64,000 nucleotides of DNA from Apricaphanius iberus. Its lineage: Eukaryota; Chordata; Actinopteri; Cyprinodontiformes; Aphaniidae. Shown here piece by piece: positions 48,516 to 60,085 of this stretch. The translations under genes and the position numbers were made by a program. The notes below the pieces were generated by a model. The model did no database searches. It was not told where the DNA came from and saw only the letters and a program-made list of their open reading frames with translations. The DNA lies in NCBI GenBank assembly GCA_028564705.1, contig JAPXFQ010001786.1, forward strand, positions 744,001 through 808,000, in the 5' to 3' direction. Position 1 is the stretch's first letter; each line of letters begins with the position of its first letter.

Positions 48516-50648
48516 CCTTGCTCCACGTAAAATCGAGTTAAACACACAAAGCACTTCGTTGTAAACCTCATAATGAACCTGGAGCTTTGACTTGCGCCAT
48601 TTCCGTTCGGCTTTCCGGCACTCCCTTTTTTGTGCCCTGACCAAAACTTATTTTCTCCGAGGTGCCTTTTGCTTAGTGTTAACCATTTTAACCTTAACAG
48701 GAGCAATAGTATACAAAACATTTACAACCCTTGAAGTGTAGGAGTCCAATAGATTATCAACATTTGAGCATGGGGGATTTTCAAATCTGATCAATTCCAT
48801 AAATTGTGTCCTTGTGTCATTTATGCGTCTTCTCTGAATAACTCCAGTCCCAACTACTAGTTTGGGTACAAAAATAGGTCAAAGAAGACACAAAAATGAT
48901 CAGATAAAGCAACATCAACAATATTGACATTTGTTATATTAACACCTATCATTGGTTACATCCACATGCACATTAAAATCACCTGAAATTACTAAACAAA
49001 TTCCGTGCAAACAAATGTAAGTAATTCAGTAAAATCTTCAATAAAACAATTCTGTGGTGGTTTTTAAATTGTCATATTAAGTATGTGAGATTGTTTAATC
49101 TCCATTTTGAATGACACATACTCAAACGATAGAAAAAACCCACATGACAGTTTGTGGGTCAATATATTGTACCTGAAAATGGCACAAACTCCCCCTCCCC
49201 TCTGGTTTTGCCGTATTTCAGACACAAAATTGAAGTGAGATGGACTACACTCAATCAAAACTGCATTGCCAGTGTTTTTCGCTTTTAGACACTTTTCAGT
49301 TAAAAACATTAAATTCAGATTAAAAAAGGAAATTAAACTATTTACTAAAAATGACTTGTTTTTTAATTATCTGACATTGAGAACAGCATGTTTGAGATTT
49401 ATCTGTGATGGAGTAGATGGAATCTTTTTTTATTATTCAGTCTGACTGTTCCTCTGTTATGTAATCTACATGGTTTGACAGTACTGCTTGTTTTAGAAGA
49501 GCACACTCCCTCTCTGGATGTCTGGTTGGTTTTGAGTTGCTATGGGTGGTAGCAACGTAGAGGCCCTTAACGTCCTAGACAGCAGCAGTAAAGCTGCTTG
49601 AGGTAACAGCTGTGGGCACCGGTGGTGGGGGCCGAGCTGGGGAGACCTTGGTTGGTGAAAGGCAGGAGTGGGGCATGAAACTTCTTTGGAGACAAGGAGT
49701 TTGATTTTGACATGACTGGAGTGAGGGGAACCATTTTAATCCAATATTGTACCAAGTTTTCAAAGTGGTTGGGAAATCCCATAGGTGACTCTGGAGACAC
49801 GAACGATCCTGAAAAGTCTCTGGAAGGTGTAGATGTAGCAGTTGGGTTCCAGGACGGTGGTGGAATAGATGAGAGTGTTCCTGGGGTTGAATTATTTAAT
49901 GTTGATGCAGGTTGTGCTGCAGCTGAGTTTTTCCCCTGAGATTCAGAAGCAGGTGGTGCTGCTACTGTGGGTGAATCATTTCCTGTTACTTTTCGTGCAG
50001 ATGGTGCAGTTGTGGCTGAATCCTTAACTGCGGCGGTTTCCTTTGCTGTAGATGCTGTAGATGCTGATGACATTGCTCCGACTGAATCTTTTGTCGGGGA
50101 TGCAGGCCAAGCCTTTGCTGGCGAGCCTGGAGCTCTTCTCTCGCTCCTCTCTGCTCTCTCCTGCAGCTTTGGCCTTCCCTGATTCCGTAGAACATGGAGG
50201 AGGTTATCTGTCAATCGTCTCACTCCACCTCCGCTCAAATGTGGGCGATTTGCTTTAAACAGATCATCGGGCTGCCAGAACAGATTAAAGTTCTCTATAA
50301 AATATAGTCCTCTTGACTCACAGACTTTGGACAGCCATGTATTAAATTGAAAGAGCCATGAAAATTTGTTTATCCTTCCATTGATGTTTGGAAGAGGTCC
50401 ACTGATAAAAATTTGTATTGCCTCTTTGTCCAGACAATGAAGTCTCTCAAAAAAGTTTATTAAAATTTTCTTTCAAGATTTCAAACTGTTTATTTATTAC
50501 GTCCACTGCACCAACATATATTACCATTTCTTTAATCCCAGGGTTATTATAATTGGTTATTATATATGTTATTATATATGTAATTTCCTTCTTTAGAACA
50601 TCTGAGATGTCAGAAACCCCCCTAGGGAAGTCATCCCGACACTCGGCA

Positions 50649-51040
50649 TAGGCGCCATGTTAAGCGTTAGGGATGGAGGACCGTTTTTTTCAAAAAATCC
50701 CCCCGCCCGCCGCGAGGGCCCTCCGGGGACGGGGCCCCCTTAGGAAATTGGCCGGGGCCCGTCCCCGCGATCCCCCGCGGGTCCCGCGCCTCTGGCCCCC
50801 CCGGGGGCCGCGTGGCGGATTTTCAAAGTCGCGCTGTTTCTTATGCCGAGTGGCAGCTTTGACAAAAGCGGCCACCAGGTGGAGCCTCCCGACCCGAATG
50901 TCAGAATCCTATGCCATCTGTCAGAAACGGATGCCGAACGTCGGTGGAACCGTAACCGACGTTAGGCATCGGTCTCCCTCCATGGAAACTTAATCCGAAT
51001 GTCGGCGAAACGGGTTTTGGTCAGATTTGGGACTAAACGG
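50649..51040. other. GC- and CpG-rich left end of the block
   Basis: The stretch 50,695-50,830 is largely C and G runs with many CpGs ('ccccgcccgccgcgagggcc'). Downstream are GTCAGAA and GTCGG variants of the shared core. Apparent Arg/Pro-rich open frames come from base composition. Confidence 0.6.
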
Positions 51041-51420
51041 TCGGCCCTGGCTCTGTACTGGGCTCATTGTACTCTGTGTGGGCCCCTGGTGCTGTACTGT
51101 AGTGCAGGCCCAGTCCTGGGCTTATGTAACCATGCTGGAGGCCTCTATGCTGGGCTAATCATGCACCGTGTGGGCCTGTGCAGCTACACTGTAGTCCCTG
51201 GCTTCATGTAACCATGCTGGAGGCCTCTGTACTGGGTTCATTGTACTCTGTGTGGGCCCCTGGTGCTGTACTGTAGTGCAGGCCCAGTCCTGGGCTTATG
51301 TAACCATGCTGGAGGCCTCTATGCTGGGCTAATCATGCACCGTGTGGGCCTGTGGAGCTACACTGTAGTCCCTGGCTTCATGTAACCATGCTGGAGGCCT
51401 CTGTACTGGGGTCATTACAC
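51041..51420. repeat. Two copies of a 174-bp unit related to the 90-bp array
   Basis: 'tctgtactgggctcattg' at about 51,051 recurs at about 51,225. Each copy contains two diverged versions of the 'ggaggcctct' unit, so it is roughly a dimer of the 90-bp repeat. Confidence 0.75.
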
Positions 51421-53645
51421 AGTGACAGGTCAGTGACATCACAACACTTACTTCACTGACATTTCCCTTAAGTCCCTATTCCTGGCAAGTGATTCCAAAT
51501 GTCAGTCAGTATATTAGGGCTTTGACTGACATTTGCCTTAGGACCCCATTAAAGGAAACTGATGTTAAATTCCAATGGCCCCCACTGACGTTTGCCATCA
51601 GTTTCCCTTAATGGGGACTTAAGCGAAATGTCAGTAAAGTCAGACTTAGATTAATTTGTTAGTCCTGTCAGTGACATCACAACACTTACTTCACTGACAT
51701 TTCCCTTAAGTCCCTATTACTGGCAAGTGATTCCAAATGTCAGTCAGTATATTAGGGCTTTGACTGACATTTGCCTTAGGACCCCATTAAAGGAAACTGA
51801 TGGTAAATTCCAATGGCCCCCACTGACGTTTGCCATCAGTTTCCCTTAATGGGGACTTAAGGGAAGTGTCAGTAAAGTCAGACTTAGATTAATTTGTTAG
51901 TCCTGTCAGTGACATCACAACACTTACTTTACTGACATTTCCCTTAAGTCCCTATTCCTGGCAAGTGATTCCAAATGTCAGTCAGTATATTAGGGCTTTG
52001 ACTGACATTTGCCTTAGGACCCCATTAAAGGAAACTGATGGTAAATTCCAATGGCCCCCACTGACGTTTGCAATCAGTTTCCCTTAATGGGGACTTAAGG
52101 GAAGTGTCAGTAAAGTCAGACTTAGATGAAACTGTTAGCCCTGGCTTCATGTACCCAGTCTGGAGGCCTCTATAATGGGGTCATTGTACTCTGTGTGGGC
52201 CCCTGGTGCTGTACTGTAGTGCAGGCCCAGTCTGGCTTCATGTACCCAGGGAAGAGGCCTCTATAATGGGGTCATTGTACTCTGTGTGGGCCCCTGGTGC
52301 TCCACTGTACAGCAGGCCCAGCCCTGGCTTCATTTACCCAGGCTGGAGGCCTCTGTACTGGGATCATTACACAGTGACAGGTCAGTGACATCACAACACT
52401 TACTTCACTGACACTTCCCTTAAGTCCCTATTCCTGGCAAGTGATTCCAAATGTCAGTCAGTATATTAGGGCTTTGACTGACATTTGCCTTAGGACCCCA
52501 TTAAAGGAAACTGATGTTAAATTCCAATGGCCCCCACTGACGTTTGCCATCAGTTTCCCTTAATGGGGACTTAAGCGAAATGTCAGTAAAGTCAGACTTA
52601 GATTAATTTGTTAGTCCTGTCAGTGACATCACAACACTTACTTTACTGACATTTCCCTTAAGTCCCTATTCCTGGCAAGTGATTCCAAATGTCAGTCAGT
52701 ATATTAGGGCTTTGACTGACATTTGCCTTAGGACCCCATTAAAGGAAACTGATGGTAAATTCCAATGGCCCCCACTGACGTTTGCCATCAGTTTCCCTTA
52801 ATGGGGACTTAAGGGAAGTGTCAGTAAAGTCAGACTTAGATGAAACTGTTAGCCCTGGCTTCATGTACCCAGCCTGGAGGCCTCTATACTGGGTTAATAA
52901 CACAGTGACAGGGCCCCTGGTGCTCTACTACTGCAGGCCCAGCCCTGGCTTCATGTACCCAGGCTGCAGGCCTCTATACTGGGTTAATTACACAGTCATA
53001 GGGCCCCTGGTGCTCCACTAGTGCAGGCCCAGCCCTGGCTTCATCTACCCAGGAAGGAGGGATTAGGGAAACGACTGACATTAAGGGGATGAAATGCTTA
53101 AGGGAAATGTCAGTCCTACCCAGGGAGGAGGCCTCTATACTGGGCTGCATAAGCTCCGTGTGGGCCCCTGGTGCTCCACTAGTGCAGGCCCAGTCCTGGC
53201 TTCATCTACCCAGGAAGGAGGGATTAGGGAAACGACTGACATTAGGGGGATGAAATGCTTAAGGGAAATGTCAGTCCTACCCAGGGAGGAGGCCTCTATA
53301 CTGGGCTGCATAACCTCCGTGTGGGCCCCTGGTGCTCCACTAGTGCAGGCCCAGTCCTGGCTTCATCTACCCAGGCTGCAGGCCTCTGTACTGGGGTTAT
53401 TACACAGTGACAGGTCAGTGACATCACAACACTTACTTTACTGACATTTCCCTAAAGTCCCTATTACTGGCAAGTGATTCCAAATGTCAGTCAGTATATT
53501 AGGGCTTTGACTGACATTTGCCTTAGGACCCCATTAAAGGAAACTGATGGTAAATTCCAATGGCCCCCACTGACGTTTGCCATCAGTTTCCCTTAATGGG
53601 GACTTAAGGGAAGTGTCAGTAAAGTCAGACTTAGATGAAACTGTT
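51421..53645. repeat. 238-bp repeat units interspersed with 90-bp type units
   Basis: Anchor 'cagtgacatcacaacactta' starts at 51,431, 51,669 and 51,907 (period 238) and again near 52,384, 52,620 and 53,416. Each unit carries 'gactgacatttgccttagga', 'ccttaatggggacttaag' and 'ccaaatgtcagtcagt'. Blocks of 90-bp type sequence separate the groups at 52,140-52,380 and 52,855-53,400. Two copies of a 'gattagggaaacgactgaca' module lie near 53,060 and 53,220. Confidence 0.9.
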
Positions 53646-55735
53646 AGCCCTGGCTTCATGTACCCAGTCTGGAGGCCTCTATAATGGGGTCATTGTACTC
53701 TGTGTGGGCCCCTGGTGCTGTACTGTAGTGCAGGCCCAGTCTGGCTTCATGTACCCAGGGAAGAGGCCTCTATACTAGGATAATAACACAGTGACAGGGC
53801 CCCTGGTGCTGTACTGTAGTGCAGGCCCAGTCTGGCTTCATGTACCCAGGGAAGAGGCCTCTATGCTGGGATAATAACACAGTCATAGGCCCCCTGGTGC
53901 TCCACTACTGCAGGCCCAGCCCTGGCTTCATGTACCCAGGCTGCAGGCCTCTATACTGGGCTGCATAACCTCTGTGTGGGCCCCTGGTGCTCCACTACTG
54001 CAGGCCCAGCCCTGGCTTCATGTACCCAGGCTGCAGGCCTCTATACTGGGTTAATTACACAGTCATAGGGCCCCTGGTGCTCCACTAGTGCAGGCCCAGT
54101 CCTGGCTTCATGTACCCAGGCTGCAGGCCTCTATACTGGGCTAATTACACAGTGTGGGCCCCTGGTGCTCCACTAGTGCAGGCCCAGCCCTGGCTTCATG
54201 TACCCAGGCTGCAGGCCTCTATACTGGGCTGCATAACCTCCGTGTTGGCCCCTGGTGCTCCACTAGTGCAGGCCCAGCCCTGGCTTCATGTACCCAGGCT
54301 GCAGGCCTCTATACTGGGCTGCATAACCTCCGTGTGGGCCCCTGGTGCTCCACTAGTGCAGGCCCAGCCCTGGCTTCATGTACCCAGGCTGCAGGCCTCT
54401 ATACTGGGCTGCATAACCTCTGTGTGGGCCCCTGGTGCTCCACTAGTGCAGGCCCAGCCCTGGCTTCATGTACCCAGGGAGGAGGCCTCTATACTGGGTT
54501 AATTACACAGTCATAGGGCCCCTGGTGCTCCACTAGTGCAGGCCCAGCCCTGGCTTCATGTACCCAGGCTGCAGGCCTCTATACTGGGCTGCATAACCTC
54601 TGTGTGGGCCCCTGGTGCTCCACTAGTGCAGGCCCAGCCCTGGCTTCATGTACCCAGGCTGCAGGCCTCTATACTGGGCTAATAACCTCTGTGTGGGCCC
54701 CTGGTGCTCCACTAGTGCAGGCCCAGCCCTGGCTTCATGTACCCAGGGAGGAGGCCTCTATACTGGGCTGCATAACCTCTGTGTGGGCCCCTGGTGCTCC
54801 ACTAGTGCAGGCCCAGCCCTGGCTTCATGTACCCAGGCTGCAGGCCTCTATACTGGGTTAATTACACAGTCATAGGGCCCCTGGTGCTCCACTAGTGCAG
54901 GCCCAGCCCTGGCTTCATGTACCCAGGCTGCAGGCCTCTATACTGGGCTGCATAACCTCTGTGTGGGCCCCTGGTGCTCCACTAGTGCAGGCCCAGCCCT
55001 GGCTTCATGTACCCAGGCTGCAGGCCTCTATACTGGGCTGCATAACCTCTGTGTGGGCCCCTGGTGCTCCACTAGTGCAGGCCCAGCCCTGGCTTCATGT
55101 ACCCAGGCTGCAGGCCTCTATACTGGGCTGCATAACCCCGTGTGGCCCCTGGTGCTCCACTAGTGCAGGCCCAGCCCTGGCTTCATGTACCCAGGCTAGG
55201 AGCCTCTATACTGGGCTGCATAACCTCCGTGTGGGCCCCTGGTGCTCCACTAGTGCAGGCCCAGCCCTGGCTTCATGTACCCAGGCTGCAGGCCTCTATA
55301 CTGGCTGCATAACCTCCGTTGGGCCCCTGGTGCTCCACTAGTGCAGGCCCAGCCCTGGCTTCATGTACCCAGGCTGCAGCCTCTATACTGGGCTGCATAA
55401 CCTCCGTGTGGGCCCCTGGTGCTCCACTAGTGCAGGCCCAGCCCTGGCTTCATGTACCCAGGCTGCAGGCCTCTATACTGGGCTGCATAACCTCCGTGTG
55501 GGCCCCTGGTGCTCCACTAGTGCAGGCCCAGCCCTGGCTTCATGTACCCAGGCTGCAGGCCTCTATACTGGGTTAATTACACAGTCATAGGGCCCCTGGT
55601 GCTCCACTAGTGCAGGCCCAGCCCTGGCTTCATGTACCCAGGGAGGAGGCCTCTATACTGGGCTAATTACACAGTCATAGGGCCCCTGGTTCTCCACTGT
55701 AGTGCAGGCCCAGTCCTGGCTTCATCTACCCAGGA
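53646..55735. repeat. 90-bp tandem array (over 20 copies) with a higher-order pattern
   Basis: The unit is anchored on 'ggcccagccctggcttcatg', for example at 54,181, 54,271, 54,361 and 54,451. Two variants share the length but differ internally: 'gctgcataacctccgtgtgg' and 'gttaattacacagtcatagg'. The second recurs at about 54,041, 54,499, 54,858, 55,573 and 55,663, partly at multiples of four units. Because 90 is divisible by three, several frames are free of stops for over 100 codons; these are not genes. Confidence 0.92.
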
Positions 55736-58620
55736 AGGATTAGGGAAACGACATTTGGGGGATGAAACGCTTAAGGTAATTGTGAGGACCCTTACCCCAG
55801 AAACAGAAACGGTTGCCAATTAAGGACGTGCGTTCCACGTAGACACTTGAGATTTAGTGGACACTATCGCTCGGTCTGGGCTGGGGCCACGGCGGCGGAT
55901 TCGAGAATCATATGACAGCAGGCGGCAACGATAACTGACGATTGCGCGGTACTGGCACATCGTACGGGGTCGGGAGGCGGCTCAGAACGTTCAAAAGTTC
56001 GAACGCTGCCCAGGCTATGTTATCCGGAGTTTGGCCACAGCAATCACAGAACACGTTCCAGATATTCCCCTGAGCAACTGTAATCAAACAGCACGTCTCT
56101 AAGTGCCTTCTAAAGCTAACTACAGGAAAGGAGCCTCGTAGGAGCCCGGGACCGAGTCCACCCCGCTCAGTACGTAGCCCGATACGACATATCCAGAGCA
56201 CAGGAGGATGCCACTCAGTTAAGGGTTTGGTTTTTGGAAAGAGCACTCGCAGAGTCCTCCGTTGACATTTGGGTTAAGAGTCTCGCAATTGAAACTGATT
56301 CCCAATGTCGCACAACTGAAAAAGTTAGGGACCTCCCTTGCAAACTTAATGGTAATGTCATAGGCCAAATGTCAGAACGTTCCCCAGAAACGAGCAACGG
56401 CAGCCAATTAAAAGCCGTCTGAGGCCGTATCTCGGCTCACGTTAAGCGCAGACGCTCCACGTTCGGCACGCGCCCTGCCGGGGGTCGGGGCCACGACCTG
56501 CGTCCAAATCGCCCCGGTCGGACATAGCACGTGGTCAGGGGGTCACCGTAAGGGTCAAATGTTCGGGACCTCGTAGGTGCTAGGTTCTTGGTCTTATCGT
56601 CACGAAACCGCACAGATGGGTTCATATTCCTCCACGCTACGTACGTAGCAAAGAGCGTGCCTCCAAACGCCTCCTACGGCAAACTCCTCACAGGAGCCTC
56701 GTAGGAACCCAGGGCAAACATTGCGGCGTTCCTTGACTCGTCACGTACAAAACATTTAAGTACGAAGGGGACAGGAGTCCGTTAAGCGTTGATTTTTTAG
56801 CCCAACGTCAGCGGAATAAGGACTTCTGTGACATTTAGAGTAAGTCCCCATTGGAGCGACTGATTCCAACTGTCAGCGGGAGTTTTGGAGGGAAATAAAC
56901 CCAAATTTTCCATGGCCGATTACTGCTCGACCGAAGGTCAGAAGTGAACCAAATTCGCAGGGTACGATCGTAGAGGGGCCACGTATGCTAATCCGGTGTC
57001 TGTTTCCCCATAAACCCCCCAGGGAAAAATACCCTAACCCCAGCCAAGCCCAAAAAATGAACGGTCTGTCGGCTTTGCACCCTAAGAGGGCTCGATGTCA
57101 AAAGTGATAAGGGTTATGATATTTTTTTTATACTTGTGCTACAGTTATAGATCTTTAATATGATGTTCTCGGGAGTGCCACCGGTATTCCTGACTTGGTT
57201 CGGGACCCCCACGAGCCGCGCTAGGGCCATGACGGTTGGAGTAAGTTTGAATGGAGAAATCGTTCTCCGACAGGTGAATCGGAACTGATGCCAAGCATCG
57301 GAAGTCCAAACGCTTCCGTTTCGGACATTTCCGGGCGTACGTCCGCGACGAGTGGACGGACGCGTTCCCGACGCTCCGAGCTACGTCCGCACCCGAGCGC
57401 CACTCTCTAAACCCCTTCTGAAAAGAACTCCTTCCAGGAGCCACCTACGCGATCAGGACGAGTGTCGTAATTTACGCCAATTCGCCCCCGACAACATATC
57501 CCGAACGGAATGGGATCGGACCGAGTTAAGCGTACTTTGCCCCCCGAGGACATTCGCTTGACCCCGGCCCGCTGACGATTGGCATCAGGTGGCTGACATC
57601 CGGAATCACATAGCATTGGAGAAAAACCTAAGGGAAGTGTCATAAGGCAAATGTCAGAACCCTTCACCCAAAACGGAAAGGGGTACCAATTAAGCACCTG
57701 GCGAGCACGCGGACGCGTGCGCTCCGGTGGGCCGGGCGGGGGGACCATGGAGCACGTCATACGTCAGGCAGGCGCAGCTGCGACGTCGAACGGGGTCGCT
57801 AGGTCGCTCCGAACATTTAAAAGTTCGGACGACGCAGGGGCTAGGTACTCGGTCGTTTGGACACGCCGATCGGAGGACGCGATACAGACCTCCCGCTGAG
57901 CGAGTGGAACCCACGCCCGCGTCTCTAAGGGCCTCCTAAAGCTAACTACCGGCAGGAGCCTTGTAGGAGGCCGGGGCCAATTCCGCCACGTTCGGCACGT
58001 AGCCTGGAACGACATATCCGGAGTAGACCGTGATACGTTTCCGTTAAACGTTCGGTATTTGGAAAGAGCACTCGCCGACCCCCGCCATTGACTTTTGGAT
58101 TAAGATGGGTACAATGCAAACAGATTCCAATTGTCGCGCGACAAAAAAGATTAGGGAAACGACTGACATTCGGGGGATGAAATGCTTAAGGCAAATGTCA
58201 GGACCCTTACCCCAGAAACAGAAAAGGCTGCCAACGAAGCACTTGCGTTCCAGGTAGGCGTTCGTGCTTCGGTGGGCGTGTCGGCGGAGCACGGGGGCAC
58301 GATATCTGTCGATCGCGCGGTCATGGCACGTGGTATGGGGTCGGGAGGCGGCTCTGAACGTTCGAAAGTTCGAACGCTGCCCAGGCTATGTTATCCGGAG
58401 TTTGGCCATGGCGATCACCAGAACGTGCTTGCTTCCAGTTATTACGTGAGCTACTCTATCAAAAACTCCTGTCTCTATGTGCCTTCTAAATCTAACTACC
58501 GCCAGGCGCACTCTTAGGCGCCGGGGTTGAATTGCGCCCCCTTCCGTACGCTGTTGGTACGACATATCCCGGTTTGTCACGTTTACGTGTACGTTTAGCG
58601 TGTACGTTTAGCGTGTTAGG
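55736..58620. repeat. Four diverged CpG-rich units of about 500-600 bp or longer
   Basis: Modules recur in the same order. They are 'gattagggaaacgac' (55,737; 58,152); 'cttaccccagaaacagaaa' and variants (55,790; 56,380; 57,655; 58,207); 'gttcgaacgctgcccaggct' (56,000; 58,368); 'cttctaaagctaactac' (56,108; 57,931; 58,485); 'acgacatatcc' (56,184; 58,009; 58,559); and 'tttggaaagagcactcgc' (56,232; 58,054). The copy at about 56,360-57,640 is longer and most diverged. No coding function is recognised. Confidence 0.75.
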
Positions 58621-58785
58621 GCACCAAAAGCAAAAGAGCAGTTCGACATTGTATTAGGCGAAATCGAATGGTAATGATTCTTAAAATGTCACGATTAGTC
58701 TAGGCCGGTCGGGAAACGTCTCGCCATCCGGACCTTCCGATGTCGCACGGGTCTGAAACCCGGGGTGGCTCAAGATCCTGAGTGC
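58621..58785. other. Junction segment between two repeat families
   Basis: A short non-repeated stretch between the CpG-rich units and the 310-bp array. It begins just after a tandem 'gtacgtttagcgtgt'. Confidence 0.5.
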
Positions 58786-60085
58786 GTGCCCTGATGCGTA
58801 CTCTCGAGTTTCACATCTCTGGCTCAAAGCATTGGGTAATTATGAAGAAAAAGGGGCCCGTAATGCCTGCAGGCCTAGTCGTATGTGAAAGGGTGACCTT
58901 TGACATTTCCCAAGGTGCTGCGTGTGTGAAACTTGACACGCAGGTCCCCCTTGGCAGTCTGATGGACGCATGCGAGTCTCAGACCCCTGGGCCCGAGCGT
59001 TGGTGAAATATTAAGAAATAACATGGCGTGACCCCTGACCTTTGACGTTTCCCAAGGTGCTGCGGGTGTGTAACTCGGAGGCTAGACTCAGGCCCGTGCT
59101 CTGATGCGTAGTCTCGAATTTCACATCTCTGGCTCAAAGCATTGGGGAATTATGAAGAAAAAGAGGCCTGTAATGCCTGAGGCCTAGTCAGGTGACCTAG
59201 GGTTGACATTTGACCTTTCCCGAGGTCCTGCGGGTGTAAAATTCGGAACATCGGTCCCTCTTGGCTCTCTGATGGATCCCTGCGAGTTTCAGACCCCTAG
59301 CCCTAAGCATTGGGGAATTATTAATGAAAACACCTACCGTGACCCCTGACCTTTGACGTTTCCCAAGGGGCTGAGGGTGTGTAACTCGGAGGCTAGACTC
59401 AGGCCCGTGCCCTGATGCGTACTCTCGAGTTTCACATCTCTGGCTCAAAGCATTGGGTAATTATGAAGAAAAAGGGGCCCGTAATGCCTGCAGGCCTAGT
59501 CGTATGTGAAAGGGTGACCTTTGACCTTTCCCAAGGTGCTGCGTGTGTAAAATCCGGGTCGCCGGTCCCCCTTGGCAGTCTGATGGACGCATGCGAGTCT
59601 CAGACCCCTGGGCCTGAGCGTTGGTGAAATATTAAGTAATAACACGGCGTGACCCCTGACCTTTGATGTTTCCCAAGGTGCTGCGGGTGTGTAACTCGGA
59701 GGCTAGACTCAGGCCTGTGCTCTGATGCGTAGTCTCAAATTTCACATCTCTGGCTCAAAGCATTGGGGAATTATGAAGAAAAAGGGGCCCGTAATTCCTG
59801 CAGGCCTAGTCGTATGTGAAAGGGTGACCTTTGACATTTCCCAAGGTGCTGCGTGTGTGAAACTTGACACGCAGGTCCCCCTTGGCAGTCTGATGGACGC
59901 ATGCGAGTCTCAGACCCCTGGGCCCAAGCGTTGGTGAAATATTAAGAAATAACATGGCGTGACCCCTGACCTTTGACGTTTCCCAAGGGGCTGCGGATGT
60001 GTAACTCGGAGGCTAGACTCAGGCCCCTGCCCTGATGCGTACTCTCGAGATTCAGATCTCCGTCTCAAAGCATTGGGGAATTATG
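58786..60085. repeat. 310-bp tandem array, each unit a dimer of about 155 bp
   Basis: Anchor 'gatgcgta' occurs at about 58,793, 59,103, 59,414, 59,724 and 60,034. Each unit holds two diverged halves, both containing 'gacctttgac(a/g)tttcccaagg' about 155 bp apart. The halves also share 'caaagcattgg'/'gagcgttggt' and 'attaagaaa'/'tatgaagaaa' modules. About four full units are present and closely similar. The third half-unit in the second copy (59,190-59,350) is most diverged. The 70-80 codon open frames here recur only because the array repeats. Confidence 0.9.

Noticed and set aside
49567..50238. A novel 223-codon host gene on the minus strand
   Set aside because: It continues the SGNH-type ORF1 of the LINE; the endonuclease of the same LINE follows downstream, so it is retrotransposon sequence.
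51421..53645. CRISPR-like array
   Set aside because: The regular spacing is that of long 238-bp satellite units with no unique spacers of constant length, and the sequence is vertebrate.
54110..55590. Several stop-free frames of 75-150 codons rich in GAPLVQAQ or CSTSAGPALAS repeats
   Set aside because: They arise because the tandem unit is 90 bp, divisible by three; two frames are open at once and no start context, splice sites or domain supports translation.
58782..59937. Three similar plus-strand frames of 70-74 codons
   Set aside because: They repeat with the 310-bp satellite unit and show no independent sign of coding.
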